DNA of 7,000 nt, taken from assembly GCA_022614735.1 (NCBI GenBank), contig JAKEHZ010000326.1, forward strand, positions 1 to 7,000. The letters run 5' to 3'. The stretch comes from Acidobacteriota bacterium (lineage in GTDB: Bacteria > Acidobacteriota > Blastocatellia > RBC074). Shown here in pieces: positions 1 to 6,351 of this stretch (positions are counted from its first letter, which is position 1; each line of letters opens with the position of its first letter). The notes under the pieces were generated by a model that made no database searches, was not told the origin of the DNA, and worked only from the letters and a program-made list of their open reading frames with translations. Made by a program: the position numbers and the translations under genes.

Positions 1-80
1 CCGCGCTCGACCAGTTGTATCGGTGCCTCGAGCCAATCGCCCCAGAAACCTTGACCGTTAGCGATGCGAGTCGTTTTCAT
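1..80 (-). CDS. AtuA/DUF1446 family protein, N-terminus only (runs off window)
   Basis: The reverse complement from position 80 reads ATG then 25 further codons without a stop: MKTTRIANGQGFWGDWLEAP followed by IQLVER. The RIANxQGFWGDW...LVERG pattern is the glycine-rich opening of the AtuA (formerly DUF1446) family. AtuA is required for acyclic terpene (citronellol/geraniol) use in Pseudomonas, but its biochemical reaction is unknown. The family is often encoded beside acyl-CoA carboxylase subunits, which agrees with the carboxyltransferase at 4657-6249. The start is supported by GGAGAG (minus strand, complement of 82-87) just upstream of the ATG. The gene is the fourth of four leftward genes and follows the peroxidase-related gene across a spacer holding a perfect 38-bp hairpin. 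Only about 26 residues are visible, so the family call rests on one motif. Whether the protein is single-domain or fused to another part cannot be seen. Confidence 0.72.
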   Translation of the reverse strand, partial: MKTTRIANGQGFWGDWLEAPIQLVER

Positions 81-107
81 AGCTCTCCATTATCAATGAA
101 AGAAGAG

Positions 108-195
108 AGAATACGAAACAAACGAAAATAACGAAACAAACGAAATTTTTATGTGTTTTTCGTTTGTTTCGTTATTTTCGTTTGTTTCGTATTCT
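108..195. repeat. Perfect 38-bp inverted repeat with 12-nt loop, built from 9-mer repeats
   Basis: Arms 108-145 and 158-195 are exact reverse complements; positions 146-157 form the loop. Each arm is itself a tandem array with period 9: CGAAACAAA, CGAAAATAA, CGAAACAAA, CGAAA (114-145 on the left arm). The left arm is almost free of T, and the right arm almost free of A. It lies between the stop of the peroxidase-related gene (206) and the start of the AtuA-like gene (80), which are co-directional, so the leftward transcript would contain a very long hairpin ending about 20 nt before the AtuA Shine-Dalgarno. No U-run follows the stem in the leftward direction, so it is not a textbook intrinsic terminator. 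It may be a processing or attenuation element, or a dispersed repeat. Confidence 0.97.
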
Positions 196-205
196 ACATT
201 CTTAA

Positions 206-793
206 TTAACGCGCCAATGCATGATACTCACGGTTCGGAATCATTCCTGTTGCCGACGCCATCCGATTAGTGAAGTTATACATTGCCGCGATTTCAATCA
301 CATCCCAGACCTCTTCCTGCGTTAAGCCGAGGCCTATCAGATGTTCGAGATCTTCCTTCAGGCAATCGAGCGGGGTCTTCGTTAGTTTCACTGCGAAATC
401 AAGAACCGCTTCCATCCTTGCGTCGAGTCCGGCGCGTTTATAATCGAGTGTGATGCGGTCGGCCTGAATTGGATCGCCCAGCAGTTCGCGCAATGCAGCG
501 CCGTGTGACACCAAACAATACAAACATCCGTTTGCCATCGAGACTGCAACTGCGATCATCTCGCGTTCGGCTGCATTCAGGTTTTCAGTCGGCTCGTGAA
601 GTTGTTTGTAGTGAGCGAACCAGACGCTTAAGCGTTCCGGGCGAAAGCTGTATACGCGAAAGACATTCGGTACAAAACCGATTTTCTGTTTTGCCTTGTT
701 GAACAGCGCGCGCAGGTTTTCCGGGAGTTGATCTTCACTCGGCACTGGAAACCAGCTGATTTGCTCATCACCTGCGGTCGTGGGCTTAGTCAT
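206..793 (-). CDS. Peroxidase-related protein, AhpD-like (carboxymuconolactone decarboxylase fold)
   Basis: This 195-residue protein belongs to the AhpD-like/carboxymuconolactone decarboxylase superfamily, in the group usually annotated as an uncharacterised peroxidase-related enzyme. The core motif is visible: E78, then C90-L-Y-C93, then H97 (NGCLYCLVSHG). This is the same spacing as the Glu, two Cys and His proton relay of mycobacterial AhpD, so thiol-based hydroperoxide reduction is plausible; the real substrate and electron donor are unknown. The N-terminus (ISWFPVPSEDQLPENLRALF) and the C-terminal helices (IGLGLTQEEVWDVIEIAAMYNFTNRMA) are typical of this group, and the length is normal for it. 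There is no signal peptide, so it is cytoplasmic. The ATG at 793 is preceded by AAGGAG (complement of 803-808) with 9 nt spacing. It sits between the crotonase gene and the AtuA-like gene, all reading left, probably in one transcription unit. A role in coping with peroxides made during acyl-CoA oxidation is inference. Confidence 0.88.
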   Translation of the reverse strand: MTKPTTAGDEQISWFPVPSEDQLPENLRALFNKAKQKIGFVPNVFRVYSFRPERLSVWFAHYKQLHEPTENLNAAEREMIAVAVSMANGCLYCLVSHGAALRELLGDPIQADRITLDYKRAGLDARMEAVLDFAVKLTKTPLDCLKEDLEHLIGLGLTQEEVWDVIEIAAMYNFTNRMASATGMIPNREYHALAR

Positions 794-838
794 TGATTGA
801 AACTCCTTGGTTAAAACTTCGAATCTAAGTTAATAGAA

Positions 839-873
839 ATGACAAATGACAAATATCAAATGAAAAATGGAAA
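839..873. repeat. Degenerate heptamer tandem array (ATGACAA type, 5 units)
   Basis: Read on the plus strand in a fixed 7-nt register from 839, the units are ATGACAA, ATGACAA, ATATCAA, ATGAAAA and ATGGAAA. The next heptad (ATACTTT) has lost the pattern. The array lies in the 106-bp spacer between the crotonase stop (900) and the peroxidase-related start (793), both read leftwards, about 30 nt upstream of the Shine-Dalgarno of the latter. It has no long open frame or strong dyad. It resembles the intergenic short tandem heptanucleotide repeats described in filamentous cyanobacteria, but a shared origin is not claimed. Confidence 0.8.
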
Positions 874-899
874 ATACTTTTGCTGCCTGCTCTTTTGAT

Positions 900-1670
900 C
901 TACTGGGTATCACTATATGATCCGTGTCTCCCCACACCGCGCGCAAATCTCGCGGCGCCTTCCTGGGCTCCCGCCTGGAGTGATGTCAGACCATGATTGA
1001 ACTCGTTAGCGAGTGCGTCAGTCAAGCTCAAATCGAATTGTTCATATGCTGATCTTCGGTCTTCGCGCAGACAGACCTGAGGAAACGCTGTGATCTCGCG
1101 GGCAAGTTTCTCGGCCTCTTCTCTGGCCTTGCCTTTCGGCACTACCCGATTGACCAATCCCATGGCGAGGGCCTCACGGGCATCGACGGGTCTGCCCGTA
1201 ATAATCAGATCGAGTGCCCGGCTCAAACCAATAAGTCGGGGCAAACGGACTGTGCCGCCATCGATCAGAGGCACGCCCCATCGGCGGCAGAACACGCCCA
1301 TGACGGAGTCTTCCTCGGCAACGCGCAGGTCGCACCAGAGGGCAAGCTCCAGACCACCGGCAACTGCGTACCCTGAAATCGCGGCGATTACCGGTTTGCT
1401 CAACAGCATTCGCGATGGGCCCATTGGCCCGTCGCCATCCGGTTTAACACGATTGCCGCGACCTTCGGCAATTGCTTTCAGATCTGCTCCGGCGCAGAAG
1501 GTGCCGTTATCGCCAAAGAGAACTCCTGCCAGGGCCGATTGATCAGCTTCAAATTCGCGGAAAGCATCGGCCAGCGCCTGTGCTGTCGCGCGGTCGACTG
1601 CGTTGCGGATTTCAGGGCGGTTGAGGATAACCGTCGTGATCGGGCCATTCTTTTCGATTGAGACTGTCAT
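900..1670 (-). CDS. Enoyl-CoA hydratase/isomerase family (crotonase fold) protein
   Basis: This 256-residue protein has the standard crotonase layout: LNRPEIRNAVD (17-26), the CoA-binding/oxyanion-hole segment TFCAGADLK (57-65), KPVIAAISGYAVAGGLELALWCDLRVA (92-118) and the downstream WGVPLIDGGTVRLPRLIG block (131-148). By eye alignment to rat mitochondrial enoyl-CoA hydratase, E108 sits at the first catalytic glutamate. The place of the second (QPE in the rat enzyme) is VFC, giving C128, so a classical two-glutamate hydratase is not supported; D137 could act instead, as aspartates do in some isomerases of the fold. The exact reaction is therefore open: hydration, double-bond isomerisation, or another acyl-CoA step. 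It is cytoplasmic. The ATG at 1670 fits the family N-terminus, though no strong Shine-Dalgarno precedes it. It lies downstream of the receptor gene across a spacer with a long hairpin, and upstream of the peroxidase-related gene. Its neighbours suggest a catabolic acyl-CoA pathway. Confidence 0.92.
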   Translation of the reverse strand: MTVSIEKNGPITTVILNRPEIRNAVDRATAQALADAFREFEADQSALAGVLFGDNGTFCAGADLKAIAEGRGNRVKPDGDGPMGPSRMLLSKPVIAAISGYAVAGGLELALWCDLRVAEEDSVMGVFCRRWGVPLIDGGTVRLPRLIGLSRALDLIITGRPVDAREALAMGLVNRVVPKGKAREEAEKLAREITAFPQVCLREDRRSAYEQFDLSLTDALANEFNHGLTSLQAGAQEGAARFARGVGRHGSYSDTQ

Positions 1671-1735
1671 ATAACTAAAGACTATCCAAATTAAAGTTGT
1701 TTGATATCGATAACATCAGGCTCGTTTCGAAAGCT

Positions 1736-1843
1736 AATTCACCGCCGAGGCGCAGAGATCGCAGAGGGAGCGCAGAGAGATCACAGAAACTCCCATTAAA
1801 TCTCTGCGTCTGCTCTGCGATCTCTGCGCCTCGGCGGTGAATT
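1736..1843. repeat. 43-bp inverted repeat with CGCAGAG-type tandem units
   Basis: Arms 1736-1778 and 1801-1843 pair with sum 3579. The outer 31 bp (1736-1766 with 1813-1843) are perfect, a 4-nt mismatched bulge follows, then 8 more perfect pairs (1771-1778 with 1801-1808), leaving a 22-nt loop. Within the left arm, CGCAGAGAT, CGCAGAGGGAG, CGCAGAGAGAT and CACAGAAA follow one another with period 9-11. The outer part reads TTCACCGCCGAGGCGCAGAG, a type of sequence I recognise as a dispersed intergenic repeat in several environmental phyla. It occupies about half of the 233-bp spacer between the receptor stop (1904) and the crotonase start (1670). No U-run follows the stem in the leftward direction. 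The rest of the spacer shows nothing identifiable. Confidence 0.95.
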
Positions 1844-1903
1844 TCCTACTTCATGCGAAACTATAGATTCAACTGGACTTTTATTTGCACACGCCTCATA
1901 TAA

Positions 1904-4537
1904 CTACCATCCAACTTGCAATGTGAACTTAAATGTTCGCCCTTCATTCAAAGTGTTCGTGATTGCGCCAAAGTTTTGGTTCGCCAGCTCGAACCCCGGT
2001 TCAGCAAACTGGGGCGTATTGAACAGATTGATTGATTCGGCTCGAAAAGTTATGCGTAGCTCCTTCTTGATCGCCCAGGCTTTTGATATTGCGGCATTGA
2101 CATTATGAATCGGGCCTTTGCGAAATACGTTGCGACCGAGGTTGCCGCGTTCGTTTAAAGCTGAAATCTGATTCGGATCGATGAAGAAAAATGCATCACG
2201 CGGCAGCATCTGCTTCGAGGAATCCGGGTCCGCAATTGTGCGGCCCAGGATAGAAGGATTGAGCAGCATTGGACGGTCTCCGCCATTCCCATCGACATTG
2301 CCAAACCCGGGGCCGTCGGAACCGGTAACGACATTGAACGGGATACCGGTTTTGATCAGTACAACCGCCGAAAGGTTCCATCCGGCAGCAATTGAAGAGA
2401 ACCAGCGTTGATGCGCAACCGTTGGGATGATATAGCTCGCGCGCCACAGGAAAGCGTGTGTCTGATCGAATGAGCTAACTCCCTTCATATCGCGATGTGT
2501 CTCAAATTCGGATTGGCTGCGTCCCAGTCGCGAATCGCCTTCGTTGGCAGTATTTGTATAGCTGCTGCCGAGATCGAGCGCTTTGCTGAACCAGTATGAG
2601 GCGTCCATACTCAAACCACGCCAGTTTGGCAGAATCGCTGAGACTCTTCCTGCATCGAAGTAGCCTCGCGATGCGTTGATGACTGTGCGGATTTCCGCGT
2701 AGTCTTGATTATCGCGTCTCTGGATGATCGTTTCCGTTGTTAGTGGTATGCCGGGTTTGGGATGCGCTCGATTAAGATACCACATCGAAAACAGCTTGTG
2801 CGAACGGCTGCCAAGGTAACCGAACTGCAACCTCACCGATCTGTTCCACTCCGGCTCCCAGCTCAGGTTGTACTGATGAGAATAGGGGACAGACAGTTCA
2901 GGATCGAGTTGATAGATCGTCGGCTTGCCCTTCTGATTTTGGAGCGGTTCGGTCAAGCTTATCGGCGCCGGCACTGCAATCTTCATATTGCCCGGCGGGC
3001 TGAAGCGAAGCTGCTGATAGGTGACGAAGAAGATTTCGCCGAAATGCGTTCCATATGACCCGCGCAAGATGCCGAGCTTCTCAGAGATCCGATACGCGAA
3101 TCCGAAGGTCGGCGCAAAGTTATTCCAATCGCTGTCATATGGAATTACATTGAGCTTGTTGACCTCGACTGATTTTGGCGAAGGTTGCCAGCGTAAGCCG
3201 TATTGCAGATTCAGATTTGGATTCACCTGCCATTTATCGCCACCATAGAGTTGCAAATCCCAGCCCCGAAAGCCGCGATGGATGTCACCTATGGAGATGA
3301 TAGCCTGCGATGGCCTGCCTAACCTGAAATTGGTGATTGCGGTATTTCCGAAATCGCTGCTAAAGGAGAAAAATCCTCGATGCGAATCGATTTCGCTGCC
3401 GTTGATTTGACGGCGCACAACCCCGAATCCGGTGGCCCAATTATGGCGGCCTTGCGTTGTTTGTAGCTGTCCGGCGTGGCGAATCTGGTTTTGCGCTCGA
3501 TCAATCGGGATATTACCCTCAGGCCCAAGTCCGGTTAGCCCGGAGATCAAGACGTATGGACCTACAAAGTTCTCTTCAGGTTGCAGCGATGAAGTTAGAC
3601 GATCATAGCCAAACGAGAGATAAGTAACTGTCTTTGCATCCCATTGCCGTGACCAGATGAAGCGCGCCAGATGCGATCGTGTCTCAGTATCAGGATTCTG
3701 CCCGGCGACCATTTGAAAAGCATCCACTCTCTGAGATGTGAGTTGATATTGCAACGCCAGTTGACCTCTGCCGCCCAGGGTTTGATCCAGGCGAATATTC
3801 ATATGATTATTGTCGATCACCTGTGGCGCATTGGTGTTGAGCGCACGCTCATTAATTTCGGTACGATTGGGCAACTCTGTGGGATAGGCCGAGAGGAATT
3901 TAGCGACAATCAGACGCACCGCCGGATCGTCTGCAAGTGGCGTGCGCTCGTCCGGCTTGGGCACCAGCACGTTGCCGTTGACACTGCCGCGAATTTTTTG
4001 CTGGCTTGCCTCCGTGAATAGATTTGCAGTCTTCCAGAGCGGCGCAGCGAAATTGAACCCGTATTCATTTTCTCGCGCAGGCTTCACGCTGCCGACCTGG
4101 AAGAACGAGCGCGCGCTGAAGATACTGTTAAGATGCGATTCGTAGAGGCGCCCATGAAACCCCGATCTGAGCGGAGCAAGATTTGTTATCGATGGTTTGG
4201 GGGCGTTGCCGAACTCCGTGCCGAAGTAACTGTTGGAGGGGTTGAATTCACGTACAATAGTCGCTGTTGTTCCGAGCCTCACATTCAGCTCCTTGAGCGC
4301 GTTGTTATCGACGAGATTGAACTGAACATTTTCGTTGCGGCGACTCTCGCCCGATGACGCATCGGTTTTACCGAGCATATTGAGCTCGACACGCTTATTT
4401 GAATCAGTCTGCCTGGCCTCTGCCTCAGGTTGTTTTTCGTTGGATGGCGGTGCGGGCTTCTTTTGCCCAATAGCCGAGGAGATGCCCAGAATTAGCGCAA
4501 CTCCAGCGAAAAGGAATCTAAGCAAATGTTTCCTCAT
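1904..4537 (-). CDS. Oar-like outer-membrane beta-barrel protein (TonB-dependent receptor-like)
   Basis: From the ATG at 4537 this is 877 residues. Residues 1-24 form a signal peptide: MRKHLLR, a hydrophobic run FLFAGVALILGISSA, then a likely cut after AIG before Q25. A proline/charge-rich linker follows, then a segment around 50-110 (RRNENVQFNLVDNNALKELN) that I cannot assign to a named domain. From about 125 onward the sequence looks like the barrel of acidobacterial Oar/TonB-dependent receptors: SGFHGRLYESHLNSIFSARS, many alternating aromatic strands, FRAESINLFNTPQF (831-844) and a final strand RTFKFTLQVGW ending in an aromatic residue, the usual signal for outer-membrane insertion. The N-terminal carboxypeptidase-regulatory-like domain and a clear plug are not seen, and the protein is shorter than typical members. 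The ligand is unknown. It is divergent from the carboxyltransferase gene and upstream of the crotonase, which suggests, without proving, substrate uptake for that pathway. An in-frame TTG at 4576 would add 13 residues before the signal peptide and is less likely. Confidence 0.85.
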   Translation of the reverse strand: MRKHLLRFLFAGVALILGISSAIGQKKPAPPSNEKQPEAEARQTDSNKRVELNMLGKTDASSGESRRNENVQFNLVDNNALKELNVRLGTTATIVREFNPSNSYFGTEFGNAPKPSITNLAPLRSGFHGRLYESHLNSIFSARSFFQVGSVKPARENEYGFNFAAPLWKTANLFTEASQQKIRGSVNGNVLVPKPDERTPLADDPAVRLIVAKFLSAYPTELPNRTEINERALNTNAPQVIDNNHMNIRLDQTLGGRGQLALQYQLTSQRVDAFQMVAGQNPDTETRSHLARFIWSRQWDAKTVTYLSFGYDRLTSSLQPEENFVGPYVLISGLTGLGPEGNIPIDRAQNQIRHAGQLQTTQGRHNWATGFGVVRRQINGSEIDSHRGFFSFSSDFGNTAITNFRLGRPSQAIISIGDIHRGFRGWDLQLYGGDKWQVNPNLNLQYGLRWQPSPKSVEVNKLNVIPYDSDWNNFAPTFGFAYRISEKLGILRGSYGTHFGEIFFVTYQQLRFSPPGNMKIAVPAPISLTEPLQNQKGKPTIYQLDPELSVPYSHQYNLSWEPEWNRSVRLQFGYLGSRSHKLFSMWYLNRAHPKPGIPLTTETIIQRRDNQDYAEIRTVINASRGYFDAGRVSAILPNWRGLSMDASYWFSKALDLGSSYTNTANEGDSRLGRSQSEFETHRDMKGVSSFDQTHAFLWRASYIIPTVAHQRWFSSIAAGWNLSAVVLIKTGIPFNVVTGSDGPGFGNVDGNGGDRPMLLNPSILGRTIADPDSSKQMLPRDAFFFIDPNQISALNERGNLGRNVFRKGPIHNVNAAISKAWAIKKELRITFRAESINLFNTPQFAEPGFELANQNFGAITNTLNEGRTFKFTLQVGW

Positions 4538-4656
4538 TTGTCCTTGTTCTGGATTGAGTGTTGATATGCTTGACAAGCGATATTGCGTTGCTTAATGTCC
4601 CCGAAAATCTCAAGGCTGTCAATCAGTATAAAAATTCTCTTTAACGCCGAAATAGC
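4538..4656. promoter_or_regulatory. Divergent promoter region between receptor and carboxyltransferase genes
   Basis: This is the only divergent spacer in the window, so it must hold promoters for both directions. On the plus strand an exact TTGACA lies at 4570-4575, with a poor -10 candidate TAATGT at 4593-4598 (17-bp spacing). A TATAAA at 4627-4632 has no matching -35. On the minus strand an exact TTGACA is the complement of 4617-4622, but no good -10 is seen at the right distance. GCTTGACAAGC (4568-4578) is a perfect 5-bp palindrome around a central A and could be an operator. No tandem repeats occur here, unlike the other spacers. The assignments are by eye and acidobacterial promoter rules are poorly known. 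Confidence 0.4.
4541..4545 (-). promoter_or_regulatory. Shine-Dalgarno deciding the receptor start
   Basis: The minus strand reads AAGGA, then CAA, then ATG at 4537. The spacing is short (3 nt), but together with the signal peptide beginning right at this ATG it favours 4537 over the TTG at 4576, which would place a non-hydrophobic 13-residue extension ahead of the signal peptide. Confidence 0.5.
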
Positions 4657-6249
4657 ATGCAACCGATAAAATCATTCGTTGATACTAATTCTGAATCCTA
4701 CCAATCGAACTATGCTGCAAATCTGGCCAGTGTTGAAAGGCTCAAGGAGGAGTTGAGGAAATCCACGCTGGGCGGCGGCGAGCATTACGTCAAACGTCAC
4801 CTGTCGAGGGGTAAGCTGCTGCCGCGCGAGCGCGTGGAGATGCTGCTGGATGAGGCGTCATATTTTCTCGAAATAGCGCCGCTCGCCGGTCACGGAATGG
4901 AGAACGAGTTTGTCGGGGCGGGCGTGGTCGGCGGTATTGGCCTGGTGTCCGGCCGGATGTGCTTCATCATCGCCAACGAATCAACTGTCAAAGGAGGCGC
5001 CGTCAGTGAGATCGGGCAGAGGAAGAATGCGCGGTTGGCTGAGATTGTGGCAATGAATCATCTGCCTTCGATTACCCTCGTCGAATCAGCCGGCGCCGAT
5101 CTGCCGGTGCAGCACAAAATCTTCGTCCCCGGCGGGGCGGGCTTCAAGGAGATCACGAGACGATCAAAAAGGCGCATCCCCAGCATCTCGGTCGTGTTCG
5201 GTAATTCGACGGCGGGAGGCGCCTATCTGCCCGGTATGTCAGATTACGTCGTAATGGTCAAAAAACAGGCGCAGGTGTTTCTGGGAGGGCCGCCACTGGT
5301 GAAGATGGCAACGGGTGAGGTCGTCGATGAAGAATCGCTCGGCGGGGCTGAGATGCATTCGAAGATTTCAGGTCTATCGGACTACCTCGCCGAAGACGAG
5401 CTCGACGGAATGCGCATCGCGCGTGAGATTGTTGCTCATTTAGAACCGAAGAAGAGACCACATCGCGCGCCGGTTGAAGACCCGATCTATCCCATCGATG
5501 AATTGCTCGGCATCGCTTCAGCAGACATCCGCGTGCCGTTCGACGTTAAAGAAGTCATTGCTCGTCTTGTTGACGGGTCAAAGTTCGAGGAGTTCAAGGC
5601 GAAATACGGGACGACGCTCGTCACAGGCTGGGCGCGTATTCATGGCTTTCTGATCGGCATCCTCGCCAATAACGGCGTGCTCATCTCCGAATCCGCCGGC
5701 AAGGGCGCACAGTTCATCCAACTCTGCAACCAGCAGAATATCCCATTGCTTTTTTTGCAGAACATCACAGGCTTTATGGTCGGGAAGAGTTACGAAGAGC
5801 AGGGAATCATCCGCCACGGAGCAAAGCTTATCAACGCCGTGTCGAATTCGACCGTGCCCGCGATCACCTTGATGATCGGCGGATCATACGGCGCGGGCAA
5901 TTACGCTATGTGCGGGCGCGCTTACGATCCGCGTTTCGTCTTCACCTGGCCGAACCATCGCATAGCAGTGATGGGAGGACAACAGCTTGCGGGAGTGATG
6001 GACATCATCAAACGCGAAGCCGCAGCCAGAGCGGGAGTTTCGATTGATGAGGAGAAACAGGAGACGTCGAGGAAGATGCTCGAAGCTCAGATCGAGAGAG
6101 AATCCGATCCTTATTTTGCTACCGCGCGCTTGTGGGACGATGGCATCATCGATCCGCGCGAGACGCGCGCTGTGCTCGCGATTGCGATGATGGCGGCGCA
6201 TCAGCGGGCGTTTGAGGGGACAATGGAGTGGGGGGTGTTCAGGCATTAG
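4657..6249 (+). CDS. Acyl-CoA carboxylase, carboxyltransferase (beta) subunit
   Basis: This 530-residue protein is a full-length biotin-dependent carboxyltransferase of the methylcrotonyl-/geranyl-/propionyl-CoA carboxylase group; it moves a carboxyl group from carboxybiotin to an acyl-CoA. The N-terminus (GGGEHYVKRHLSRGKLLPRERV, 39-60) matches the family. The two crotonase-like halves each show their glycine-rich oxyanion site: NSTAGGAYLPGMSD (183-196) with FLGGPPLVKMATGEVV (208-223) in the first, and FLQNITGFMVG (367-377) with GGSYGAGNYAMCGRAYDPRF (408-427) in the second. It most resembles methylcrotonyl-CoA carboxylase-type subunits, and the ending WGVFRH is of the kind seen in copies linked to AtuA-family genes. 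The substrate cannot be fixed from sequence: 3-methylcrotonyl-CoA, geranyl-CoA or a relative are candidates. The ATG at 4657 gives the standard N-terminus despite having no clear Shine-Dalgarno. No biotin carboxylase or biotin carrier gene is in the window, so its partner is encoded elsewhere. It is divergent from the receptor gene. Confidence 0.93.
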   Translation: MQPIKSFVDTNSESYQSNYAANLASVERLKEELRKSTLGGGEHYVKRHLSRGKLLPRERVEMLLDEASYFLEIAPLAGHGMENEFVGAGVVGGIGLVSGRMCFIIANESTVKGGAVSEIGQRKNARLAEIVAMNHLPSITLVESAGADLPVQHKIFVPGGAGFKEITRRSKRRIPSISVVFGNSTAGGAYLPGMSDYVVMVKKQAQVFLGGPPLVKMATGEVVDEESLGGAEMHSKISGLSDYLAEDELDGMRIAREIVAHLEPKKRPHRAPVEDPIYPIDELLGIASADIRVPFDVKEVIARLVDGSKFEEFKAKYGTTLVTGWARIHGFLIGILANNGVLISESAGKGAQFIQLCNQQNIPLLFLQNITGFMVGKSYEEQGIIRHGAKLINAVSNSTVPAITLMIGGSYGAGNYAMCGRAYDPRFVFTWPNHRIAVMGGQQLAGVMDIIKREAAARAGVSIDEEKQETSRKMLEAQIERESDPYFATARLWDDGIIDPRETRAVLAIAMMAAHQRAFEGTMEWGVFRH

Positions 6250-6303
6250 TAAAAAAAAATTGCCCAGTGGAATAATAGCCGAATTGCCACGTCTGTTATT
6301 AAA

Positions 6304-6338
6304 GGAACAGGGAACAGGGAACAGGGAACAGGGATCAG
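6304..6338. repeat. Heptamer tandem array (GGAACAG, 5 units)
   Basis: Four exact GGAACAG units (6304-6331) are followed by one with a single change, GGATCAG (6332-6338). The next heptad in the same register is AAGGAGG, the Shine-Dalgarno of the following gene. The array fills the right part of the 102-bp spacer after the carboxyltransferase stop. The left part of the spacer (6250-6303) starts with a run of A and shows no clear terminator hairpin. Confidence 0.93.
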
Positions 6339-6345
6339 AAGGAGG
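6339..6345 (+). promoter_or_regulatory. Strong Shine-Dalgarno directly abutting the GGAACAG array
   Basis: AAGGAGG is a near-ideal Shine-Dalgarno placed 6 nt before the ATG at 6352. It is exactly in the 7-nt register of the preceding repeat array with no base in between, so the array and ribosome site form one block. Confidence 0.8.
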
Positions 6346-6351
6346 CAAATT

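Noticed and set aside
108..195. CRISPR-like or intrinsic-terminator reading of the repeats
   Set aside because: The 9-mer units have no spacers, so this is no CRISPR array, and no U-run follows the stem on the transcribed (leftward) side, so it is not a standard terminator.
1090..1542. A 150-codon plus-strand open frame inside the crotonase gene
   Set aside because: It is a shadow of the real minus-strand gene; its Ser/Arg/Pro-rich product is typical of reading the opposite strand of a coding region.
4538..4576. N-terminal extension of the receptor gene from a TTG at 4576
   Set aside because: It would put 13 polar residues before the signal peptide, and the TTG falls within the palindrome of the promoter region. 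The ATG at 4537 starts exactly at a proper signal peptide.
6250..6303. Terminator after the carboxyltransferase gene
   Set aside because: A run of A follows the stop and CTGTT/AACAG could form a 5-bp stem with several partner choices, but no stable GC-rich stem followed by a T-run is seen on the plus strand.
5884..6348. A 154-codon open frame on the minus strand opposite the end of the carboxyltransferase gene
   Set aside because: It is antisense to a clear, full-length enzyme gene, its start lies in the repeat-filled spacer, and its low-complexity translation matches no family I know.
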